A stretch of 64,000 nt of DNA from CAWBXL01 sp963837365 (lineage in GTDB: Bacteria; Acidobacteriota; Terriglobia; Terriglobales; Acidobacteriaceae). Location: contig CAWIMW010000002.1 of the NCBI GenBank assembly GCA_963837365.1, forward strand, positions 496,001-560,000, written 5' to 3'. The stretch's first letter is position 1. Each line of letters opens with the position of its first letter. The translations under genes were made by a program, and so were the position numbers. Positions 36,832 through 44,419 of the stretch are shown here, in pieces. Below the pieces are notes generated by a model. The model saw nothing but the letters and a program-made list of their open reading frames with translations. It was not told the DNA's origin and made no database searches.

Positions 36832-37069
36832 GTACCGAAATAAAGAATTACTGCCTGCCGTGGATGAAGGGAAGGAAGTTGTACTTGATTTTGAGGGAGT
36901 AATTTCTGGACCGCACAGTTTTCTCAGTGCGTTATTGGCAACACCGATTCAAAGACTCGGAATGCGGGCGTACAAGCGCCTAAAGGTTATTAACGCTGTG
37001 CAAGAAATCAGGGAAACTGTCGACTTCATCTTGGATGAAAACACAACAGACACCTCGACAACTCAATAG
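36806..37069 (+). CDS. DUF4325 STAS-like protein
   Basis: An 87-aa protein with the DUF4325 pattern VVLDFEGVISGPHSFLSALLATPIQRLG, a STAS-like fold. Start at ATG 36806 (MPKTKS) or the TTG nine bases earlier. It overlaps the end of the HATPase gene and precedes rsr by 13 bases. A partner pair of HATPase and STAS-like protein suggests an anti-sigma/anti-anti-sigma-like switch; the sigma factor is not seen here. Confidence 0.8.
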   Translation: MPKTKSAIEYRNKELLPAVDEGKEVVLDFEGVISGPHSFLSALLATPIQRLGMRAYKRLKVINAVQEIRETVDFILDENTTDTSTTQ

Positions 37070-37082
37070 AAAGGATAAGACC

Positions 37083-38402
37083 ATGGCCAAACTAAACACA
37101 CTCAACCTCAACTTCGCTCCGCGCACCCACGAGGGCGCGCCAGCCCGCAACATCTCCACGGAGCTTCAGCTCCGGCGTTCGGTGCTGGCGTGTCTGCTCT
37201 GGGAGTCGCAGTTTTACGAGGACGGAGTCGAGATCGCCGGCCGCATCGCCGAGCTGGTGCCAAAAGTTGCGGCAGAGAAGGTTGCCGCGCTGGCCGTCGA
37301 GGCCCGCGAGCAGATGAAGCTGCGTCACGCGCCGTTGCTGCTGGTGCGTGAGATGGCGCGTCACAAGACGCACCGTCATCTGGTGAGCGACACGCTCGCG
37401 CGCGTCATCCAGCGTGCCGATGAGCTCTCCGAGTTCGTTGCCATCTACTGGAAAGACGGACGTGTGCCGCTCTCCGGGCAGGTGAAGAAGGGACTGGCCG
37501 CGGCGTTTCCCAAGTTCGACGAGTATCAGCTCGCCAAGTACAACCGCGGCGGGCCGATCAAGCTGCGTGACGTGCTCTTCCTCTCGCACGCCAAGCCGCG
37601 CGACGCGGCCCAGGCCGGAGTGTGGAAGAAGCTGATCTGGGGACGACTCACCACGCCGGACACGTGGGAGGTCGCATTGTCGTCTGGCATTGACAAGTGC
37701 GAGGCTTGGGAGCGACTGCTCCGCGAGCAGAAGCTGGGGGCGCTTGCCCTGATCCGCAACCTTCGCAACATGAAGGATGCCGGAGTGGACGAGTCGCTCG
37801 TACTGGCAGCGCTTCGTGAGATGAGCACGGCGCGCGTGCTCCCGTTCCGCTTCCTGGCTGCGGCGCGTTACGCTCCGCAGTGGGAGGAGCCGCTCGAGCA
37901 GGCGATGCTGAAATCCATTGCGACACAGAACGAAGCAAAGCTACCGGGCAAGACCGTTGTCCTGGTGGATGTCTCCGGCTCGATGACTGCGCCGCTCTCT
38001 CGCCGTTCGGAGATGCAGCGCACCGACGCAGCGTACGGGCTAGCGGTGCTGTTGCGTGAGATCGGCGAGAAGGTGGCGGTGTACAGCTTCTCCGACCAAC
38101 TGGTTGAGGTTCCAGCACGCCGTGGTTTCGCCTTGCGCGATGCTATCGACGTGTCGCAGCGCCATGGCAGCACACTGCTTGGCCAAGCGGTTGAGGGATT
38201 GAACCGCAAGGAGAAGTACGACCGCCTAATGGTCATCACCGACGAGCAGGCGCACGACAGTGTTCCCGCGCCGATAGGCAAGGGCTACGTGATCAACGTA
38301 GCGTCGTACAAGAACGGCGTCGGCTACGCCAAGTGGACGCACATTGATGGCTGGTCGGAATCGGTCATCGAGTACATCCGCGCGCTGGAGCTGGCGAACT
38401 AG
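37083..38402 (+). CDS. rsr: Ro60 orthologue Rsr (TROVE-VWA protein)
   Basis: RNA-binding ring protein that holds Y RNA and single-stranded or misfolded RNA. 439 aa. The N-terminal TROVE HEAT-like region (residues 20-270; ISTELQLRRSVLACLLWESQFYEDG, RHKTHRHLVSDTLARVI, RGGPIKLRDVLFLSHAKPRD) is followed by a VWA domain with the MIDAS DVSGSM and a second Thr in HGSTLLGQAV. Start ATG follows AAAGGATAAGACC. It is last in the DUF4325-rsr unit and its presence with Y RNAs and rtcB makes the RNA-repair assignment firm. Confidence 0.95.
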   Translation: MAKLNTLNLNFAPRTHEGAPARNISTELQLRRSVLACLLWESQFYEDGVEIAGRIAELVPKVAAEKVAALAVEAREQMKLRHAPLLLVREMARHKTHRHLVSDTLARVIQRADELSEFVAIYWKDGRVPLSGQVKKGLAAAFPKFDEYQLAKYNRGGPIKLRDVLFLSHAKPRDAAQAGVWKKLIWGRLTTPDTWEVALSSGIDKCEAWERLLREQKLGALALIRNLRNMKDAGVDESLVLAALREMSTARVLPFRFLAAARYAPQWEEPLEQAMLKSIATQNEAKLPGKTVVLVDVSGSMTAPLSRRSEMQRTDAAYGLAVLLREIGEKVAVYSFSDQLVEVPARRGFALRDAIDVSQRHGSTLLGQAVEGLNRKEKYDRLMVITDEQAHDSVPAPIGKGYVINVASYKNGVGYAKWTHIDGWSESVIEYIRALELAN

Positions 38403-38455
38403 AAGCGGGACGGCGGACACTTATTCCGCCGTCCCGCTCCGACCTTTGCACCGGC

Positions 38456-39631
38456 CTAGAAATGTACCGTGAACTGGAGATAGAACAGATCAGGCGCGCG
38501 ATCGAATTCACCCGGCGGTGATGACGTAAATATCTGGCCGCCGGCGCTCAGGTCGGTGTTTGGTGTCAGATTGTAGCTGGCCACAGGCAGGACGAAAACG
38601 CTCGGCCCAGCCGCATCAACCACAGCGTAGGTCTGTAGGTTCAATAGCGGCGTGATGGAATATCGGGTTCCGGCAGAGATGAAGTGTCGATGCAGCGTAA
38701 AGATCTCGTTGGTGTAGCGCAACAAAAGCGCGGGATCAAAAGGCTGGCCGGGAGTAAAGCCCGGTGGCTGCCCCTGATTGTAGAAGTACTCGCCCAGCAC
38801 ATACCACTTGTTGTTGAGAGCGTAATCCGAACCGAAGGTCCAGCGCAACGCATTGGATTGCGAAGAACTCCCATTCCCGCGCCAGGTGTAGGTCAACTCG
38901 CCGCGCAGCCCGGCTCCACCCCATTGCCCGGCGAAGTTGCCGCCAGCCATCCAGTCCTCACCGAAGCGTCCGCCCATTGCGGCAACGTCGAAGTTGTGGA
39001 CCGTCTTGGCAATGCGCATGGCTTCGGTGGAGCGGCTGATGCCGTCCTGCGGCGCGTACACCACCGACCAGCGAAAATCCCTCGGAAGGCGTACGGAAAG
39101 CTGCGCCGCATCCACGCCTTCGCGCTCATCGGCTTCAATTTGCAGCGGGCTGATGGGATTGAATACGTCGGTGGGACTCCAGAAGTGGGCCGTTCCCCAT
39201 GCAATGCGCTGCCGGCCTAAGGTCAACTCGGCGTTGCCATGACGATACGTCAGGTAGCCACGGTAAAGTGACGTATCCCAGTAGGCGTGCTTGTCGTCGA
39301 CCCACACGTGGAGCAAGTCGAAGTAAGAACTGCCCTGTCGCTGACGGATCAGGTCGAAATCCGGTTCGCCAGTCAGATTTCCGAAATGAAGTTCGTTGTC
39401 GTACTCGACGTGAACCAGCAACGATTGCCGCCAACTGCCGTCGAGGCCGAGCCGCAGCCGGTTCAGGTCGTCGCCGTAGGCATCGCCGGTAAAAAAGGAG
39501 TGCGAAGCAGTCACGAGATTGCGGAAAGAACCGCTAAAACGATAGCGAAGCGAAGATGAATCCGAAGCGGTCTGTGCGTTGGTGGAAAAGCTCGCCGCGA
39601 ATAGGGTCAGGAACAGGGTGATGCGCTTCAT
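38456..39631 (-). CDS. Outer-membrane beta-barrel protein
   Basis: A 391-aa protein with signal peptide MKRITLFLTLFAASFSTNAQ, alternating amphipathic strands throughout and a terminal FTVHF (C-terminal Phe), as in beta-barrels. No Pfam-type family recognised beyond a general porin or export barrel. It overlaps the ATPase stop by 4 bases (ATGA) and ends an operon of TetR, LolA-like, permease and ATPase genes, so it probably is the outer-membrane exit for that export system. Confidence 0.8.
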   Translation of the reverse strand: MKRITLFLTLFAASFSTNAQTASDSSSLRYRFSGSFRNLVTASHSFFTGDAYGDDLNRLRLGLDGSWRQSLLVHVEYDNELHFGNLTGEPDFDLIRQRQGSSYFDLLHVWVDDKHAYWDTSLYRGYLTYRHGNAELTLGRQRIAWGTAHFWSPTDVFNPISPLQIEADEREGVDAAQLSVRLPRDFRWSVVYAPQDGISRSTEAMRIAKTVHNFDVAAMGGRFGEDWMAGGNFAGQWGGAGLRGELTYTWRGNGSSSQSNALRWTFGSDYALNNKWYVLGEYFYNQGQPPGFTPGQPFDPALLLRYTNEIFTLHRHFISAGTRYSITPLLNLQTYAVVDAAGPSVFVLPVASYNLTPNTDLSAGGQIFTSSPPGEFDRAPDLFYLQFTVHF

Positions 39632-40350
39632 GCGGAATCTGGTCCCGAACTTCGATTCACGATCTCATCCGCAAGCACCGCGCCGTCTTTCAAACGGATG
39701 AGGCGGCGGGCCCGTTCCATGACCTGGGGATCATGGGTGGAGAAAAGGAAAGTAACACCTTTCTCCCGGTTCATGCGCTCCATCATGTCGAGCAGGATGG
39801 AGGCGTTGACCGAGTCGAGATTGGCTGTCGGTTCATCCGCGAGCACGATGGCTGGCTCGGTCATGATGGCGCGCAGCACGGCAACCCGCTGCTGCTGCCC
39901 GCCGCTGAGTTCGTTGGGACGTTTGTCGGCGATGTCTTCCAGTCCCACTGCCTGGAGAAGCTCAGCCGCGCGCTTCCGGCGCTGTAGCTTGGTCTTGCCT
40001 TGCAAGGCGGCGACGAACTCCAGGTTCTCTTCCACGCTGAATACGGGCAGAAGGTTGAACGCCTGAAAAACAAATCCGATGCGTTGCAGACGAAATTCAG
40101 CAAGCTGATCAGACGGAGTGGCTGCAAGGTCGACACCGGCAATGCGAATATCGCCCTGGTCCGGCCGGTCGAGCGCTCCCATCAAGTGGAGCAGCGTGCT
40201 CTTGCCGGAACCGGAAGGCCCCACGACTGCGGCGAACGCTCCCGCTTCCAACTGAAGAGTCACATCACGCAGAGCGCGTACTTCCACATGATCGCGATAT
40301 ATCTTGGAAACGTGCTCGACTTGAACAAGTGCGCCGCTGCGTTCAGACAT
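39628..40350 (-). CDS. ABC transporter ATPase, LolD/MacB type
   Basis: A 240-aa ABC ATPase with Walker A VVGPSGSGKSTLLHLMGAL, signature LSGGQQQRVAVLRAIM, Walker B PAIVLADEPTANLDS and the H-loop FSTHDPQVM. The start MSERSGALVQ overlaps the end of the permease gene by 8 bases. The LolD/MacB subgroup is indicated by QRIGFVFQAFNLLPVFSVEENLEF. Works with the FtsX-type permease next to it. Confidence 0.95.
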   Translation of the reverse strand: MSERSGALVQVEHVSKIYRDHVEVRALRDVTLQLEAGAFAAVVGPSGSGKSTLLHLMGALDRPDQGDIRIAGVDLAATPSDQLAEFRLQRIGFVFQAFNLLPVFSVEENLEFVAALQGKTKLQRRKRAAELLQAVGLEDIADKRPNELSGGQQQRVAVLRAIMTEPAIVLADEPTANLDSVNASILLDMMERMNREKGVTFLFSTHDPQVMERARRLIRLKDGAVLADEIVNRSSGPDSA

Positions 40351-41569
40351 GGCGGATCGCCTCCACCGGTTGCAGCCGTGCAGCGTAGGCCGCTGGATAG
40401 AGCGCCACAAGAACTACCACCAACAGCACTGCCACGTTCGAGTAGATAAGATTGGCAGCGGTCAACTGCGAGTAAACCCGGCTCGAGGTAATACCCAGCG
40501 CCGCCGCGCCCGCACTGAACGATGAGAGATTAATACCTTGTCTCGCGTAATAAAGGGTGAATGCTGAACCCAGTAGGCTTCCGATCACAACTCCTACCAG
40601 ACCCAAGGCAAACGCTTCTTCCACTACCAGTTTGACAATCTGCCTGGGCTTGGTGCCCAGCGCCATCATCACGCCGAACTCGCGTACCCGCTCAAAGATG
40701 GACATCATAATCGTGTTGAGGATGCCGATCGAGATGACGATGAAGAAAATCAGGACGATGACGTAAAAGAAGGCGTCATCAATCTGAATGAACTGCTGCA
40801 AGAAAGGTTGCACTTGCCACCAGGGCAAGATTTCATCGGGCGCGCCGCTCAAGTCTTTCTTGAGCGCATCGAGAGCTGCTGGAACTTGCCGCGACGAGCC
40901 CAGCAGCAATGCAGCTTCGGTGATGCGGTCGCCGAGTGCGAAAAGGTCCTGTGCGTCTGAACGCAGCACGAAGACCACACCCTGGTCCATTTCCGGCGCG
41001 CCGGAGCGGAATATGCCGGAGACACGGAACAGCTGTGCGCCCATCGAACCGTCCGCAGCCTGCACCATCAACACGATCTTGTCGCCGAGAGAGACTTTTA
41101 GACGTGAGGCCAGCCGCTCGCCAAGAAGAATGGGCAGCCGCTCGCCCTTAGCCAAGTACTCTCCCTGCACGATGGCGCGCTGAATGCTGGTCACGGTGCG
41201 CTCTTGCGTGGGATCGATGCCCAAAATCTCCACCCCGCTTGAGTTCTCCGCTGTGCTTGCAAGACCACCGCCCAGGACCCGCAGAGAATATCCCCGTACA
41301 TCCGGCAGGGAACGAATCGCCTGCGTGACCTTCTCCGGATTGGACAGGGTTTTGTTCAACTCAGGGTTATCGTGGTATCCCGAGCGATGGATCTGAATGT
41401 GCCCAATCTCGGCGCGGACCGAGTTGTCCACCATCTGCTCGTGAAAGCCATCTCCGATCCCGCGCATGAAGATGTTGAACGCAAGCCCCAAAGCAATCGC
41501 CAGAACGGTGAGCAAAGATCTGCGCCGGTTTCGCCACACATTCCGCCATGCCATGCTGAAGAAAAGCAT
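40343..41569 (-). CDS. FtsX-type ABC permease (LolC/E-like)
   Basis: A 408-aa permease with an N-terminal transmembrane helix, a large periplasmic domain (residues 40-270, MacB-PCD-like) and three C-terminal helices (YVIVLIFFIVISIGILNTIMMSIF, ALGLVGVVIGSLLGSAFTLY, LIYSNVAVLLVVVLVALYPAAYAA). The FtsX signature ALGTKPRQIVKLVVEEAFALG is present. It is coupled to the ATPase by an 8-base overlap and lies 15 bases from the LolA-like gene upstream. Confidence 0.93.
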   Translation of the reverse strand: MLFFSMAWRNVWRNRRRSLLTVLAIALGLAFNIFMRGIGDGFHEQMVDNSVRAEIGHIQIHRSGYHDNPELNKTLSNPEKVTQAIRSLPDVRGYSLRVLGGGLASTAENSSGVEILGIDPTQERTVTSIQRAIVQGEYLAKGERLPILLGERLASRLKVSLGDKIVLMVQAADGSMGAQLFRVSGIFRSGAPEMDQGVVFVLRSDAQDLFALGDRITEAALLLGSSRQVPAALDALKKDLSGAPDEILPWWQVQPFLQQFIQIDDAFFYVIVLIFFIVISIGILNTIMMSIFERVREFGVMMALGTKPRQIVKLVVEEAFALGLVGVVIGSLLGSAFTLYYARQGINLSSFSAGAAALGITSSRVYSQLTAANLIYSNVAVLLVVVLVALYPAAYAARLQPVEAIRHV

Positions 41570-41583
41570 CTCTATTCAATCTC

Positions 41584-42390
41584 CTAAAACGGTTGCCGCA
41601 AATTTTCCTGCGTAAATTCGGAGGCGGCAATCGGCCGGTCGAATTTCAGTTTGCCGTACGCCAGTACGGTTTCGTGTCCTTGTTTGCTGACGGATACCAT
41701 CTTCCATCGCATCGGATACAAACGCCCGTCCACCCGGCGGATATCTTCGTATGTAAGCACCTTCTGAAGTATGCCCTTGTCGTCGTAATACTCCTCCCTC
41801 CGTGGAAGAGCATCCTCCTTGCGCACCAGGAGCAACAAGTGCCCCCACACCACAGGGGCGTTAGGCTTCGGCGTGGATAGGATGCGATAGCAGAGGTCGC
41901 CACCCTCCGTGGCCTCTCCGTCGAGTTTGTGATCGTAATCTTTCTCCAGGCTGCTTTCCCGCACCAGGTCGTCATTGGTGAAATCGCTTCCCATCCAGGA
42001 TTGCAGCATGAGCGACGGTGGAATCTTGATCACACGCTCAACCGAAGGCAGGTAGTTCCACATGTTGCTTCCCAGACGCAGAGTGCTGGTCCCCGCTTCC
42101 TTCGCCGGGGCAGTAACACGGATGAAGGTCTTGTCAGGACTGATACCCCAGTAGTCCATCTCCAGCGTGCGTTGCCAATCTGGAGTACGCACGGTCATGG
42201 TTAAGGTGCCCTGCTCAGTCTTCGCGCGCAATTGCCGTTCTGTGCGATGAACGATCTCGTTCGCGTTCAGAGCCTGGCCTTCCAGTGTCGGGCCGGCGAT
42301 TTGAAGGATCAACAATATGAAAAAAAACCTACAGGCCGCGAGGAGACCCGCTGGCTGCAAACCAATCACCGAATTGCCGTGCCTATCCAT
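41584..42390 (-). CDS. LolA-like outer-membrane lipoprotein-sorting protein
   Basis: A 268-aa exported protein with an N-terminal hydrophobic leader and the LolA-like fold: TLTMTVRTPDWQRTLEMDYWG, VTAPAKEAGTSTLRLGSNMWNYLPSV, WMGSDFTNDDLVRESSLEKDYDH, YYDDKGILQKVLTYEDI. Proteins of this outer membrane lipoprotein-sorting-protein group accompany ABC exporters and RND-like systems. Here it is followed by the permease, so it may carry a hydrophobic substrate across the periplasm. Confidence 0.88.
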   Translation of the reverse strand: MDRHGNSVIGLQPAGLLAACRFFFILLILQIAGPTLEGQALNANEIVHRTERQLRAKTEQGTLTMTVRTPDWQRTLEMDYWGISPDKTFIRVTAPAKEAGTSTLRLGSNMWNYLPSVERVIKIPPSLMLQSWMGSDFTNDDLVRESSLEKDYDHKLDGEATEGGDLCYRILSTPKPNAPVVWGHLLLLVRKEDALPRREEYYDDKGILQKVLTYEDIRRVDGRLYPMRWKMVSVSKQGHETVLAYGKLKFDRPIAASEFTQENLRQPF

Positions 42391-42402
42391 GTCACCTTCC
42401 AG

Positions 42403-42999
42403 CTACGTGGTATGAGCTATCCCGTCGAGCAATGTGCGCAGTGAAGCTTCAAAGAACTTCTCGAAGGGAAACGCTTTGGGCTCAAGCGCCCAGAGGAGAA
42501 TCAAGCCCTCGCAGAGACCGGTAACGGCGGCCGCCAATTGGTCGGCATCTGCTTTGCGGAATTCGCCTTGTTCGATACCTTCGCGAATCAGTTGCGCTAA
42601 CTCACCGCAGTAACGAACGTAGAGCTCACCAAGGTGCTTTCGGACCGACTTTTGCCGCACCGCCACCGCATAAAACTCCAGCGTCAGAGCGCGCGGCATC
42701 CGCTTCACCACGGCTTCGACCTCCCGGCTGTAGTGCAATAACCGGTCGCGTACCGAGCCCGGCCCCTGTTGGAGCTTGCGTACTTTCCCCAGTTCCAGCG
42801 CGAAAAAGCGTTTCATCAAAGCGCCGATCAGCCTGTCCTTGCTTTTGAAGTACCAGTAAAGAGTGCCTTTGCTAAGGCCGGAACGCTCAACTACATCGTC
42901 CACGCTGGCCTCCTGGAGGCCCAATTCACTGAACACTTCGAGTGCGGCGTCGAGGATTTCGTTCTTGCGGTCTTCACTCAGCTCGGTGTGCCGTACCAT
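42403..42999 (-). CDS. TetR family transcriptional regulator
   Basis: A 198-aa regulator with the TetR N-terminal HTH: ILDAALEVFSELGLQEASVDDVVERSGLSKGTLYWYFKSKDRLIGALM. The C-terminal ligand domain is alpha-helical. It is the first gene of the export operon and a perfect 20-bp palindrome lies 12 bases upstream of its start codon, so it most likely represses its own operon until an inducer binds. Confidence 0.94.
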   Translation of the reverse strand: MVRHTELSEDRKNEILDAALEVFSELGLQEASVDDVVERSGLSKGTLYWYFKSKDRLIGALMKRFFALELGKVRKLQQGPGSVRDRLLHYSREVEAVVKRMPRALTLEFYAVAVRQKSVRKHLGELYVRYCGELAQLIREGIEQGEFRKADADQLAAAVTGLCEGLILLWALEPKAFPFEKFFEASLRTLLDGIAHTT

Positions 43000-43011
43000 A
43001 GAAACTATTCC

Positions 43012-43031
43012 TAGACTGACTAGTCAGTCTA
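43012..43031. promoter_or_regulatory. TetR operator, 20-bp perfect palindrome
   Basis: TAGACTGACTAGTCAGTCTA, an exact palindrome of the TGACTAGTCA-type, 12 bases upstream of the TetR start codon. The position and symmetry fit TetR-family operators. The remaining 440 bases up to 43468 hold no gene I can support; 43156-43195 contains CTCTGTG-type repeat words. Confidence 0.85.
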
Positions 43032-43468
43032 TTAAAAGCGCCGATCAAATACAACCCGTTCCTACATGACCGTGGTGCCTCAATTTGGGTTTGCAGTCAA
43101 ATATCCTTTGTTTCAAGTAAATGCAAGCCCTTCAGCTCAGAGTTGAACAAAACACCGTGGCATTTCCTCTGTGCAGCTCTGTGCTCTCTGTGATGAAGGG
43201 TTTTGCCGCGCGTCATGCAAAAAATGCTTATACACAGAAACCTAACTGAGGCACTCCCTGCATGACCGCTGCCTATGCACCCTTGGCGAAGCAAACGACA
43301 CCACTTCTTGACGATGACAACAAGGCCGATGCCGACCTCAAGAATATCTGATCCAAACAAGGAGCCTCCTCGTCCCAGAATGCCGGGGTAAAGAAAGATT
43401 GAGGGGAAAGTCTTATTGTGGAACTTGGGGGTTACAGCCTAGCAGAAGAAGCAATCCGTGAGTAATGA

Positions 43469-44248
43469 CTATTCCAAAACGCTATCGTCCAGTTTCTTCT
43501 TCCCCCAGTCGGCGGCCGCCTGAACAAATGCCAGAACCAGCGGATGCGACTGTTTCGGTTTCGAAGAAAGTTGTGGCTGGAATAGCGTCGCAATATAGAA
43601 CCGGTGGGTAGGAGACTCAATGGCCCGCGCCTCGCCTCCTGGGCCACGCGCCACCACTGGAAAACCCGCCTCCATGGCCGCCCATTCGAACTCCGGATTC
43701 ATTTCGAAGTTACAGAAAAATTCTTCTACCACTGTCTCTTCCCCGTAAAACGTCTGCAAATAGGACCCCGGACGCAAGCGGATTTCCGGAACCATTCCGG
43801 AGAGCTTGGGAGCATCCCCTTTGCGATCGGGCACAGCACATGCCACGGGATAGATGATTATGTTCTTTGAGCCAGAATTGTTTTCGGCGGTATCAGCGTC
43901 CTTGATTCCTAGCACATTGCGGGCGCACTCAATAAACGCATACTGAAATCCAGCGCAAGTTCCAAGAAAAGGCCAGTCCCGCTCGCGGGCAAATTGGATC
44001 CCGCGCAGCATGCCGTCCATGTTCTTGTAAGGGCTTCCAGGCGAGGCCCAAAGGCCGTCAAAGCTCTCCAAAGCCTTGACTCCGTTCGGCTCCAGGACAG
44101 AAGGCGTAGGAATCCACTGTGACTCCACGGTGATCCCTAGCTTGCCAGCGGCGTGCTGGAGGGCGTCGTTGGTGGCATGGTGCGAGCGAAATTCCGGGTT
44201 AAAGTCGCCCAGAATCCCTATGCGGACGGCGTCACTCACGCTTGTCAT
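43469..44248 (-). CDS. CTP-synthase-like class I glutamine amidotransferase domain protein
   Basis: A 259-aa single-domain GATase. IGILGDFNPEFRSHHATNDAL opens like the CTP synthase GATase domain and LGTCAGFQYAF has the nucleophilic Cys. The usual catalytic His-x-Glu is replaced by FQPQLSSKP, so the triad looks incomplete, as in the group annotated CTP synthase C-terminal region-related proteins. Function unknown; hydrolase activity uncertain. Confidence 0.82.
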   Translation of the reverse strand: MTSVSDAVRIGILGDFNPEFRSHHATNDALQHAAGKLGITVESQWIPTPSVLEPNGVKALESFDGLWASPGSPYKNMDGMLRGIQFARERDWPFLGTCAGFQYAFIECARNVLGIKDADTAENNSGSKNIIIYPVACAVPDRKGDAPKLSGMVPEIRLRPGSYLQTFYGEETVVEEFFCNFEMNPEFEWAAMEAGFPVVARGPGGEARAIESPTHRFYIATLFQPQLSSKPKQSHPLVLAFVQAAADWGKKKLDDSVLE

Positions 44249-44419
44249 TGTAATGGAGAATTTTTGGCTACGCTGCCCCTCAGGCAGTGCGAAGGTTGGT
44301 GACCGCAGGAGAAAATAACTGTGACCTTCGTAACCGGCCTTTGCCGTTACCTCATTGCCGCCCGCTACTCAGCCCCATAAAATTTTTGATGACGTAGTCT
44401 CTGCACGGCCCAAGGTCTC

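Noticed and set aside
43097..43360. 87-codon open frame upstream of the TetR operon
   Set aside because: It runs through CTCTGTG repeat words and has no protein signature.
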